Below are positions 11,279-22,313 of a stretch of 64,000 nt of DNA, one piece after another. The first letter of the stretch is position 1. Every line of letters begins with the position of its first letter. The notes under the pieces were generated by a model. That model ran no database searches and was not told the origin of the DNA. It saw only the letters and a list, made by a program, of their open reading frames with translations. Source of the DNA: Homalodisca vitripennis. Taxonomy: Eukaryota > Arthropoda > Insecta > Hemiptera > Cicadellidae. The stretch covers positions 104,655,001 to 104,719,000 of the forward strand of contig NC_060207.1 of assembly GCF_021130785.1 (NCBI RefSeq), read 5' to 3'. A program made the translations under genes and the position numbers.

Positions 11279-11962
11279 TATTTGTTACCGATGACTGACC
11301 TTGAGTCGCTTCCACACGAACTAGAAGGGTTGTGTTTTGTGGTAGAAAGCAGAAGTCTGAGTGGCGGGGAACTCCGGGTCCTCCTGGAGATCTCCCCCTA
11401 CACACAAGCTGTTTCGTACCAAGAACACTGACTAACCTTGGGTCGCTTCCACACAACCTGGAAAGGTGGTGTCTGGTGGTTGAAGACAGAAGTCTGTGTT
11501 GCTGGGAACTCCAGGTCCTCCCAGAGCTCTCCCCAATACATACAAACTGTTTCTTAACAAAAACACTGACTAACCTTTGGTTGCTCCCACACAAACTAGA
11601 AGGGGGTGTCTGGTGGTAGGAGACAAAAGTCTGAATCGCTGAGAATTCCGGGTCCTCCTGAAGCTCTCCCCACTACACACAAGCTGTTTCTTACCATGAA
11701 CACATACTAACCTTGGGTCGCTTCCACACAATCTGGAAGGATGGTGTCTGGTGGTAGAGACAAAAGTCTGAGTTGCTGGGAACTCCAGGTCCTCCCAGAG
11801 CTCTCCCAAATACATACAAATTGTTTCTTAACAAGAGTACTGACTAACCTTGGGTCGCTTCCACACAAACTGGAAGGGTGGTGTCTGGTGGTAGAAGACA
11901 GAAGTTTGAGTGGCGGGGAACTCCGGGTCTTCCCAGAGCTCTCCCCGCTTCACACAGGTCCG
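11279..11962. repeat. 137-bp tandem array in alternating A/B units, 5 copies
   Basis: GTCGCT and its equivalents recur at 11305, 11442, 11579, 11717 and 11854. Copies 1 and 3 carry the A-type stretch CTACACACAAGCTGTTTC, copies 2 and 4 the B-type AATACATACAAACTGTTTC with TTAACAA, so the array behaves as a 274-bp dimer repeated twice plus a fifth unit that breaks off at CACAGGTCC. It is GC-rich compared with its flanks. Overlapping open frames of 81-119 codons on both strands arise from the repetition; neither 137 nor 274 is divisible by three, so a repeated protein is not encoded. Confidence 0.93.
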
Positions 11963-13640
11963 GCGAATCCGCTCAAAATCACTCATCTATAACATGAGTA
12001 CATTAATGACTTAATAAAATCAATGAAAATATTTGTCTATAAAAATACAGTAAAGTTAAAATCGAATTCCCGTCACCGCTTCCCTGAAAATAAAAAATGT
12101 CTATGCTAATTGCGAGCTGGACAGCTGCTTATGTATTTTTTATATTATTGAAAAAAAAAACTTGAAAACTTACATTATTACATTATAATCTACATCTTAT
12201 TTACAGAATTGACTCAATGAAATCAGTGTTTTCTAAGTTGTGTGAACTTATGTAAGTGCTTAGTACACAGAATGATCAAGCATGATTGATCTCTTTCTCA
12301 TCTCTACATTTTGGCTTCGTATTATATGACAAATAGTTAAACTTCTTTCAAGTGCTATTTTGGAAAGTTTATATTCTACAAATTCAACTTAAATATTGTT
12401 AAATGTTCTTGAATGACGTTGAAGTTGCAATTCCTTTAGTGACTTCGGCTGTTGAGATGAATCAAAACCGAATTACCGTCACTACTAGTTGAAACACAAA
12501 ATACGTTAAAATATCAGATCAGCATAACTATAAAGCTGTAGCTGGTGATAAGACCAATGGCCTAACTATCCCACATTTTGTCGTTCCAGAAGACGGAGTT
12601 TATAGGGTTCGTCTGCTTTGTTGAATCGTGATTGAATTCCCCAAATCTGCAATATAACCTTTAATATTTAAGCGATATGATCTTCAAAGCTGCTACTGTG
12701 CCAGCAAGATCTGTTTCTTGCTCAAGCCTAGGCGCTAAGCCTCCCCCAGATATTTAGATAGACATATATAAAAACACTTTAGTTTGCTTTAAGCGAGAAC
12801 ACATTTATGAGTATTAAAGCTCAACAATTTCTCGGGAAGATTTCAGGGCAAGATGACCGAGTCCCGGTTTCTGGAAGGTATTTTATACCTCCTAGACCAC
12901 TCAGTGTGTTAGCCCCTTCCGAAATAAAGTTCTATAACGCCACTGAGTCCTATCATGGCCATATTTTAAATCAGATGTACATGCATAAATCAGAGTGGTG
13001 TTATGCAGTGTTTTTACTATCATTGTATCATATTTATTTTGTTTCCGACATTTAGTTTTAGCTACTAATATAAATAAACTACTATGTCATGTAGCTTTTC
13101 CAGTTATAATCACGTCGAAAATCTAAATAATTTTGACAAAAATAAAAATGTTGAGATGGCTTGACCACATATATTTTTTTCGGTCTACAGCTAATCAGAG
13201 TCTGTAATTCCTAACCGCTTACAAAGACAAGTTTAAGAGGCAAAATTGTTTCATAATTGGCTGAGTTCTACTAATCAGTGATTACAACACGGCTTCTTTA
13301 TCAAAGGCAGCTGACCTTTTGCTAATATAATGTTATTTACTTTTTAAAGCTCTTCCTTCCATCTTGATACTAAGATAAGTAATCTCAGATTACTTATGAG
13401 GTTTGGCTTATTTCCATGGCATACATAATGGAATACATCCTCACCATCACTTACCTCGATTAACTTTACTGATATAGCTACCCTTTCGCTCACAATAAGC
13501 CTAAATAAAGCAACGTTTACAATTCTGTGTCAATTTCATTTCGGTACATTATTCAACCCATCTCAATTGGCCACTGGACTGTGGAAGGAACTTACCGAAT
13601 AAAATAAGTGAGAGAGTCAATACAGTACAATATCTATAAT
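11963..13640. other. Non-coding DNA, nothing recognised
   Basis: No gene, RNA gene or clear repeat is supported. An 82-codon frame at 12807-13055 has no recognisable domain. Confidence 0.45.
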
Positions 13641-13649
13641 ACTGGTAAA

Positions 13650-13740
13650 AAGTGTTACGGTCACAGACTGGATCTGAACCTGCGCTATCTATAAACTCAG
13701 AGCCAAAGTTCGACGCCTTGGCCATCGTTACTCTTTTTGA
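13650..13740 (-). repeat. tRNA-derived SINE-like head
   Basis: On the minus strand a degenerate A box (TGGCCAAGGCG, at 13714-13724) is followed 34 bases later by a good B box (GGTTCAGATCC, at 13670-13680), and the sequence between reads like a tRNA anticodon arm. The A-box part lacks a few bases of a normal D arm, so this is not a functional tRNA gene but looks like the head of a tRNA-derived SINE that RNA polymerase III may once have transcribed. The 128-codon minus-strand frame at 13549-13935 runs through it and is not a gene. Confidence 0.6.
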
Positions 13741-14204
13741 TACGTTTATAATAATTTCTTGTATATTATTATTGTTGACGCATGTAGATTGAGACATAAT
13801 GTACATAATGAGCTGTAAGTTTTCACATGTCATTTCATGTACAAAACCTGTGGCAAATGTATTCAAAATGGATTTATTAATCAATCTAGACACATTTTTG
13901 GATCGTCGAATTCTACTGCATGTTTTGTTTTGCAACTGTGTTCTGTTGTCGCTAATTTACTAAGACAAACAAAATAGTTAGTTATATAATTGTTTCTAAT
14001 AATGGTAAGCAGTATTAGACACTTTGGCCCTTCGAATATGGACTGGGCTACATGGAGTTTTATAGACTCTAGGGGTATACAATAGAAACATGACCTTTCA
14101 CTGGCCATAAAGTTTTCTAATTTTGAGCCAGCTTTTATACAATTTTGATATTATTTTTACCTATTTATCAGTAGTTCTTTGGTTGTAGAGAGTGTATTCC
14201 AATC

Positions 14205-14320
14205 ATAATATTGATATTAACCTATAAATTGTGTACATTCTAACATCAAATGTTTATAATATTGATTATGGTCTATAAATTGTGGTAAATTCTGACATCA
14301 AACGTTCAGAATTTCCTTTG
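14205..14320. repeat. Diverged 51-bp duplication
   Basis: CCTATAAATTGTGTACATTC at 14221 is echoed by TCTATAAATTGTGGTAAATTC at 14272, each followed by TAACATCAAA-like sequence and preceded by ATAATATTGAT. Two decayed copies of about 51 bp. Confidence 0.6.
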
Positions 14321-14672
14321 ATTGAAGATAACAGCGAGACCAAAATAAAATTGTAATTGTGTTAGTAATGTTTCGAAGCGGTGAGCAACAGAAAACATAG
14401 ATGGTATTAGTGACGCTGCCTAAGATCTAAAGAAATTAGAATATAATCAATGACTATCCGTAAAACGCTACTACATAGACTAAACGGACTTACGACTCCG
14501 ACTTTTTCACGAACGCCATAAAAATACACTCAGACCAGGGTTAGTTACCAATATGTTATGTACTGTGGCTCGTGGAATTTTAACGTGTTATTGAAACCAT
14601 TAGATTATAATCTCTGGGATTTCCTTGATGGCTATACGATCCTATCACACCGCGACTAAAATCCGGACTTCA

Positions 14673-15023
14673 CGAGTAGGTAATGCTGTGGGAGGCATCT
14701 ACCTACCTAGTCGTTCTCAATTCTCAATGTCCGCAATACATGGAAATCATGTTCTGTCACTCATGAGAAATTGCCATTAATGGATAGTACGAGTAGGTAA
14801 TGCTGTGGGAGGCATCTACCTACCTAGTCGTTCTCAATTCTCAATGTCCGCAATACATGGAAATCATGTTCTGTCACTCATGAGAAATTGCCATTAATGG
14901 ATAGTACGAGTAGGTAATGCTGTGGGAGGCATCTACCTACCTAGTCGTTCTCAATTCTCAATGTCCGCAATATATGGAAATCATGTTCTGTCACTCATGA
15001 GAAATTGCCATTAATGGATAGTA
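14673..15023. repeat. 117-bp tandem repeat, exactly 3 copies
   Basis: CGAGTAGGTAATGCTG starts at 14673 and 14790 and 14907, and the fourth CGAGT at 15024 ends the array. Copies are nearly identical; AATACATGG in copies 1 and 2 is AATATATGG in copy 3. The unit holds GTAGGT...ACCTAC, a short inverted repeat around GCATCT. A recent expansion is likely. Confidence 0.97.
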
Positions 15024-16929
15024 CGAGTGCATGCAACATTAAAAAATACACAATATTCAGTTTTAGTGCAATTGTTTTTGTTCATAACATAGTTAACGGT
15101 GAACTAGAAATTATATAAATAATACTGGGATTTTCATAGTATGTAATATGAGAATAATATTGGCTGCAACGATTTATCATTGATACAAATATAAAAAAAC
15201 GTGGTAAAATATTGGAAAGCAATAAAAATGAATACAGTTTAGTAAAACGATTAAATAAATATACTGTTATTTGGGCGAGAAATTATTCCATAACGGATAT
15301 TTGATTGATGATAGTCATCACAAAGGCCAATTAAATGAACACACGGCACCAATAATTTTCACGCTCCACTCCCTTAGGGAATAATGGCAGGTATAATACG
15401 CGTTTATTACATAAAGGTATAATTAATCCTTTTAACCGGACCACATTTATATATGAAAAATGGATGAGCTGGAATGTTTCATTACCAAACCAATTTGTAC
15501 TGCAGCTTTTGTTTGGGGAAACGAGAATTAATCAGATTATATTTCTGCCATAAACTGTTCGACGTTTGGATTTTGATAATTGTAACAAGGTTTGCGATAA
15601 TTGTTTCTGAAGGTTGTGATCTTTACTTCAATGATGGATTTGGTGTGGTGTTTTCTATGTTTAAAAGTATATGCTGGAACTATAACACCTCACTCACCTA
15701 TCCCTCTAAGACAAATAGTAAACAACAATTCTGGGTTCTAACTAGGTATTTTACACATTATATACGACAAATATGGCAAATATTGTGCTTCAACGACAAA
15801 TAAGTAATTAGACTTAATTATAACCCAGAAGTCATGGGAATCTAGCTAGTTCTATAACATATTCTTCTACATTGGCGAATATGAACCTCCAAAGGCAATC
15901 AAGTAGCAAATAATAAATCTGAGGTCATGGTATTTTAACTGCATTCGTAACACTTCTGCGTACCTAATAAACACACTAGTTAAAACGAGGCTCCAGTGGC
16001 CAATAAAGCGATAATTAGTTATATTTCTGAGGCCATAAGATTCTAAATAGCTGTACAAGACCTCACACGACGTGATATATCTGATTATATTCTGCTCCTG
16101 TAAGTTATCCAACGTTTTATGTTGTTGTTATAATATACTGTATTTAATATACAAAATTTATGTTCTGTAACCGCAGCTCTGAGCTTGATTTTACATGTTT
16201 ACACTTTCCTTTTCTCCATAGGCATAAATAATATGTTTTACTTTTCCTTCCGTTGTTCATAAGCATTTAAAAAATTGGAATAGATTCAGTTTTTTGTACT
16301 TTTTGTCATGTATATTTCCCCATAAATATGCGTATCTATGGTATAGCCCTAATTGACAGCCCCTTATGTGTAGGTTTATCGGAGAAAATAAATAAAAACA
16401 CAAAATACAAGCTTAAGAACATATAATACTCTTAGTCTGAAATTCTATAACTGAAACCGAAAAATGGCATGGCAGATTTATAGTGTAACATAATATTGTT
16501 ATAGGGAATACGATGGAGCTTAAAAATGTTAGTACTATATCACTTAAGACTTGCTAATAACTTTGTCAAACAGTACGGGTCGAAAAACGTTCACATAAAA
16601 AAGACTGTTTTTAAAACCAGAGTCCGTAGCTTACTTTGTCAAAGCATGTATGATGAAATAAGATAGTCCTCTACGGTATTTTTTAAACGTAAGTAGCCAT
16701 ACAATCAGGTTAATATTATTTCGGTTTTCATGGCTGATTCAGTAATCAGAGGTTGAGAAACTAACTCTTATGTCAAGTTTAGCGCGTATAAGAGCATTTA
16801 TGGTTTAAATTAAATATTTTTCAGATGGGGTAACTGAGTTTGCCTCTTTGCTCTCATAAAAAACATAGGTCTCTAAAATTACTTTAGTTCAAAGAACCGC
16901 TTAATTCCAGCTCTCATGATTATTTTCCG
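15024..16929. other. Non-coding DNA with faint roughly 100-bp periodicity at 15490-16110
   Basis: Similar phrases such as GCAATCAAGTAGCAAATAAT (15893) and GGCCAATAAAGCGATAATTA (15997), each followed by a CTGAGG.CAT motif and then a run ending in ACACTTC or ACCTCAC, suggest a very old tandem repeat. The open frames at 15474-15803 (plus) and 15867-16112 (minus) have no recognisable domain and fall in this repetitive zone. The rest contains nothing I can name. Confidence 0.35.
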
Positions 16930-17625
16930 ATCTAATATATTTACAGCGTCATAGTTGAGTTTGCCTCGTCCCGACGAAGGAATTATATTTATCTACTTAG
17001 AAGCCTTCTTCGTCCAAAACCCAAAAGCGTTTACTTCAGGCAGTTTAACTTAACGGTCTAATGCATTTATGGTGTCAAACTTGAGTTTAATTTCTTGTCC
17101 TGAGCAAGACTATATGTACACATGTAGATGTCTGACAACTTCCTCTGTCAAAAAGGATCTACTTAGTTCTCTTGCAATCTGCTTTTCTTCTAAGATATTT
17201 CCAGTGTCATAGTTATTTCCCTTGTCGTCATGACGAAGAAATATAGTGTCAGTTAAATTTTGTTTATGACACATAAATATTATCATTTAGATAGTGGTTA
17301 AATAATTTAAACAAATGGTCTTGCTGTCATAATACAATATGTAAAAAGAACAGTCGATATTTAACAAACTCTTTCAATTAATATTTCACAACTTTAGAGT
17401 TCAAGATGGTAAATTGAACTACCTCAGAGACCTGTGGGGCGTAGCCCGGAAGGCTTTTCGAAATAAGAACATGCCTACATTCATCCCACGGACGCTAATG
17501 TCCATTTACACTTTAAGTACAATCGGTTGATTGGTTTATGGGTGAAAACAAAACAATTAAACAAACAAAGGCACTTTCGCATTTATAATATTTATAATGA
17601 ACCCGCGCTACTCCGCAGCGTTACT
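16930..17625 (+). mobile_element. Compound dispersed repeat, copy 1 (non-coding retroposon 3' region)
   Basis: Three diverged units of about 130 bp begin near 16945, 17073 and 17205; each has the pattern TTTACAGCGTCATAGTTGAG then TTGCC..GTC..GACGAAG. They are followed at 17366-17610 by CTCTTTCAATTAATATTTC, a segment ending GTACAATCGGTTGA...TTTCGCATTTATAATATT and GAACCCGCGCTACTCCGC. The last part is laid out like a repeat tail common in insect genomes. The same order of blocks recurs at 59546-59800. No protein is encoded, so the parent element class is uncertain (an RTE-like or SINE-like retroposon is my guess). Confidence 0.6.
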
Positions 17626-17670
17626 CGATATTGTAATCAGTTGGGGAGGGGAGAGGGCGTCAGTAATTGT

Positions 17671-18060
17671 TTACCTCGTTAAAGGAGAAAATGGTATATG
17701 AGCAGTAACATACTTGTCAGGATCAACAACAACATAACTTAAATGAAGCGTTTCCCTCATAGATGTTCTAGAACTATCCTTCAGGACCTCATGGTGTCTA
17801 TCTTCAGTTCTAAATAAACAATGAGAGATTGCCCGAAATAAACAGTTACCGATACCCATAATGGGAATGACTTCAAAATTGTTAATGGTTGAAGAACCCC
17901 ACGTCATTAAATTAGGATTAGTTGGTGGAGGTACCAATCGTCTTCTTTTAGAGGAAGAAGGATCAGATGTCATCAAATCAGCATCTTCTTGTCTTTGTCT
18001 TCTTCCTGTGGTTAAAGGAACACATCTCATTAAATTATTATCTTTACTCCGAAATTGCAA
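17671..18060 (-). pseudogene. Truncated OTU-type cysteine protease domain
   Basis: A 129-residue minus-strand frame. Residues 64-90 (VIPIMGIGNCLFRAI onward, with HHEVL after it) match the start of OTU-family deubiquitinating proteases, in which DGNC holds the catalytic aspartate-region and the nucleophilic cysteine. Here Cys73 is present but the aspartate of the DGN motif is isoleucine (GIGNC). The catalytic histidine expected roughly 90 residues later is missing because the frame stops at residue 129. The first 60 residues are basic and low in complexity with a thrice-repeated (D/N)LM motif and an SKRRR stretch; at DNA level this is a diverged repeat of about 60 bp. OTU domains occur in host proteases and in many transposable elements. 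Its position beside a dispersed repeat and its truncation favour an element-derived, inactive fragment. It could instead be one exon of a host gene, but I see no partner exon. Confidence 0.6.
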
Positions 18061-18739
18061 TTTTCACTATTCCTGCGAGCGTCTTTTGTTTTCCTTCCAA
18101 ATGTATAAAGTGGCGAGACCAACAGCTACACTAAACTTACATGAACAAGTTAAATAATCTGAATGTAAACAAACCTCTCGAGATGCCTAATGAACGGCTG
18201 ACAAAGGCTTTATGGCTTAAAAATCCTTAAAAAACTAAACTTTAGGCCAAATGTCCGCGCCTAAGTCTCCTCACTCAGTCTCAAGCAATTTGAGTGATCA
18301 GTAGGTCAATATAAAAGCGCACATTCACTGAGTTTTCTTAAATAAAAACGGAGTATGTAGGTTCATTCCACCGGAAAATTGAAAAAGAAATGGTAACGGT
18401 ATGTTTCAGATCCCCATAAGAAATGTATGTGAGGAAAACATTTTTTACTAAAGGTGATAAATACCAAAGCTAAGTGGCTTTTAATACTTGATGCATGATC
18501 TGCGAACAAACACCTTTCATTTAAAACCAAAATGAAGGAAATCGGTGATAAAACTGACTACCATTACTTTTATAAATTCTTTTAATATATATATTAGGAT
18601 ATCAAAAATTCAAAACTAAAACTAAAACTCAAATGTCTTGTTGCCAGTTTTTTTAGGCTATATAAGTCCTACTTAAAAATAAACTTAAATTCAATTAAAC
18701 GCCAGTTTAATTTATAGTTTTTAAAACAAAATAAAAATA
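18061..18739. other. Non-coding DNA, nothing recognised
   Basis: Plain AT-rich sequence between the OTU-like fragment and the 3' end of the LINE. The target site duplication of the LINE, if any, would lie near 18740; I could not identify one. Confidence 0.5.
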
Positions 18740-18770
18740 TGATATTAATATATATGAGGAAATAATAGGG

Positions 18771-18796
18771 CCTCCAAGGCTAAGCCTGTTTGGAGG
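18771..18796 (-). promoter_or_regulatory. LINE 3' UTR stem-loop
   Basis: CCTCCAA and TTGGAGG form a 7-bp stem around an inner GGCTAAGCC, itself self-complementary. In LINE families of this type a hairpin near the 3' end is the usual recognition site for the element's own reverse transcriptase; its function here is inferred from position. Confidence 0.65.
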
Positions 18797-19124
18797 TTCC
18801 ATCAATGTATTTTTACAAATGGTTTATCCAGCTTCAGAATTACAAAAACATAAAATTCAACTTCTCATTCATAAACAATCAAAACAAAACACGCATCTAT
18901 TTAATATGGTTAAATTGTGCCATATAATGTAAAATAAAATAACTCCTTGTAAAATATACATTCACACACATATCCATATAAACATACATACACACATACA
19001 TACATATATACATATAACAATAAAATAATATTAATACAGCTACTACGAATATTGAAATATAAGAAATCGAACAATTAAATAACAATACCCTGCTGCAATT
19101 TTTGCTACTACAACTTTAATTTAC

Positions 19125-22034
19125 TCATCCAGGAATCTCTAGCAGTGTTTTAATCTCTTTTATACTAAATAGCCAATTTTTAAGTCTTTTTACGAATATA
19201 TTTACATTTTTAGAAGTTTTAATACTCTCCGGTAATTTATTATAAATCCTAGGGGCAACGAAAATATAGGATTTCGTAAAAAAGGTTGTACAAGGTTTTG
19301 GGACAAAAAATGCATTCCTATTCCTAAGTCTATGCTTGTATGTATTATTATCTCGAGGCATGCTACCATTCTTTTTATAGAAAAGTTTCATTACATTGTA
19401 GACAAACAAGTACTGTAATGGAAGTATTTTTAAATGTTCAAAAAGAGGACGTGAAAACTCAGTTCTATTTTTAAAGGATATTAATCTTATGAAATGTTTT
19501 TGCAGAATGTGTAATGGCTTAATGTTTGAAAAATATGTCCCTCCCCAAAAAAATATTCCATATTCTAATCTACTTTGGACCAAAGCAAAATATAACATTC
19601 GTAACAATGTTTCATTACACATTTCTCGTAAAAAATAAAAGTATCTCAAAATATTGTTTAAATTGTTTTTTAATTTATTGATATGAATTTTCCAGTTTAT
19701 TCTTTCGTCAAGATTAATTCCTAAATACTTAATGTATTCCGCTCTTTCCACAACAGCACATTTACCCGTCCCACAAACTCCTTGGTAAATAAGACAGTTA
19801 GCACACTTATATTCCAGATTAATATCAAAAATAATGTTCTTCTTTACATTAAAATTTACGTACTTGGTTTTCTCTGCACTTAATAGCATATTATTATTGG
19901 TAAACCACCATTGAATTGGCTTAAGATCGTTTTGCATTGACGATTGAACCAGATCCCAACTTCTACCAACATAGCAAAGGGCAGTGTCATCGGCAAATGA
20001 TGTAACTTTTCCTTGAAATCTGGCATTACATAGATCATTTATATAAATTATGAAAAGGGTTGCTCCCAGAACAGAGCCCTGAGGAACCCCTTGCTTTATT
20101 ATACCCATTCACTGATGTACGAATTTATTTTAACACACTGTTTTCTTTCTAGTAAATAACTCCTAAACCATTTAAGACTAACACCCCTTATTCCACTTTT
20201 ATACAATTTGTCTAACAGAATACCATGATCAACAGTGTCGAAAGCCTTTCTTATATCTAAAAACAACCCACTGACACATTTGTTTTCATTGATTCCATTA
20301 TAGATATCAGTTATAAAATTTGACACAGCACTTTCAGTATTCATCCCTTCCCTGAAACCAAATTGATTCATGCTAAAGAAATTGTTGTTTTCTAAAAACT
20401 TAACCAATCTTTGCTTCATAATCTTTTCGTATACTTTAGAAAAACATGAAAGCAAAGATATAGGCCTGAAGTTACTGCATTTTTTATTCGAGCCTGTTTT
20501 GTATATGGGTATGACTACTGCAGTTTTCAGACGCTCAGGAAAAACCCCAGTTTAAAAACTTAAATTAATTAAATAAGTTAGAATTTGTAATATATTACAA
20601 TAAACCTGTTTTAATAAAAAAGAACTAATTCCATCCATTCCTGGAGCTGTATTATTTTTTAGAGATTTTATTACACTTTCAACATTCTGTGGTAGGACGG
20701 GATAGATAAATATTGAACTCAGTTGGTTGGTTACCGGAAAATAGTCTTTCAATATCAGCGAAGAGAACCCAATAGGCGGAGTATTGCCTAAATCGAGATT
20801 GTCTACTATATTGAGAAAATATGAATTAAATTCGTTTGCCACTATTCTACAGTCTTGTTCAATCCTATCGCCCACCTCTAAACACACTATCCTATTATTT
20901 TCTTTCTTTTGTCCAGTCACTTCATTAACAATATTCCAAGTAGCTCTAGAATTACCCTTACATTTATCAAATTTATTAAAATAATATTCGTTTTTTACTT
21001 TTCTAATTTCCTTTTGCAAATCATTCCTAAATCTTAAGTAATATTTATTTAATTTTTCGTTACTCGGGTGTCTTTTTAAAATTTTAAAAAGTAAATTCCT
21101 TCTCTTTATTTTGAAGCAGAGTGATTCATTTATCCAAGGCTTAAGTTTCTTATTCTTAGTTTGATTCTGTATAGTGATTTTACATTGAGAAATAAAACAA
21201 ACGAAAGTGAAAGAAACAATCGAAAGCAGATGACGCATCTGATTGGCGATACACATCAGCCCAGTCCGCACAGACCAACAGACGATTGAGCTTATCGTAA
21301 TCAGTTCTATAAGCCAGGGCGGGGGTGGGGGAGGCAAGGCCACCGCCACCGTCTCTAGCCTCACACACTCCCACACACACGCGTACTAAAGAGTGGTCAG
21401 TTATGCCTGCATGCTCAACGTCTGCCTCCACAGACATCATGTCTACACGTGAAACCCTCGCAAAGACATGATCGACGCATGTTGCTGTATCTGCTGTTAT
21501 TCTCGTTGGATCATTTAACAGACATTCAAAACCATTTACCGCCATTACCATTTTATAACTGTCTGTTGCAACTGTGTTCTCTAAAATATTAATATTTAAA
21601 TCCCCTACAATTAACATGTTCTTAGTTTTACTACAATCCCTAAAATAATATGTTAAATCAGTAATAAAAGAGTCCACTGATAAAAATTGCAATCTATATA
21701 GCGCTAAAATATGGATATCTGTATTGAAGTGTGTTATAACTATACCTACTGCATCAGCTGACGTGAAATGCACCTCAGTTGTATTGAAACTTATGCCATT
21801 CTTTACATAAATAACTACACCACCCGCTCTATAATCATTATTGCATTTCGCTATCATTGTAAAGTCAGGAATTTCGTATAAATTTATTTCATTAGAATTT
21901 ATCCATATTTCAGACAGTATAATTATATCCGGTATGTTACCTTTAGCAATCAAGTCTACAATGAATAGGTCAAAATTTTTCCTTATACTTCTAATGTTTT
22001 GATGAATTATATTATAATACTTAATAACGTTAGT
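19125..22034 (-). pseudogene. LINE ORF2: endonuclease and reverse transcriptase, inactivated
   Basis: Encodes (when intact) the protein that nicks genomic DNA and copies the element RNA. From about 22034 the frame opens with HQNIRSIRKNFD, then the APE-type endonuclease motifs SEIW, LIVGDLNIN, DPTRIT with VDHVF, and DHSLV. The reverse transcriptase follows: TAPGMDGIS, FRPISLLSCFSKVYEKIM, LFLDIRKAFDTVDH, GVPQGSVLG and SFADDT with both catalytic aspartates, then a C-terminal part rich in LQKHFIRLIS-type motifs, ending at 19125. Lesions: a frameshift near 21190-21240 between the endonuclease and the linker; an in-frame TAA at 20552-20554 just before TGVFPERLKTA; a frameshift near 20100 just before the GVPQGSVLG block. 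There is no in-frame ATG between the upstream stop at 22035-22037 and the endonuclease start, so the original start codon is lost or initiation was unusual. About 970 codons in all, a normal size for the family. Confidence 0.92.
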
Positions 22035-22313
22035 TTAAAATATTTAAAAAATAGTAATGAGTAAATTAATTTTTCCCAATGGCAGTATTATAGAATATTT
22101 CAGATTTTTGTGTTTTGAAAAGAGATTAACTAATATAAGAATATTTTCATATGCATTCACATATGCACACGGATAAATATAAATATTTATGATTATCTGT
22201 CTGTTTCAAAATTACTACAGTGTATTATGTTTATACATCTGAGCACTAATGGACACTATTTTAACATGATAATTAAGCTGTATTAAGATTAATAATGCAA
22301 TTTTTAATAATAT

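Noticed and set aside
11235..11992. Open frames of 81-119 codons on both strands
   Set aside because: They arise from the 137-bp array; frames shift between units and no family is recognisable.
13549..13935. 128-codon minus-strand frame
   Set aside because: It crosses the tRNA-derived SINE head; the open frame is accidental.
15474..15803. 109-codon plus-strand frame with hydrophobic segments
   Set aside because: Falls in a decayed repeat and has no domain; composition is that of AT-rich noncoding DNA.
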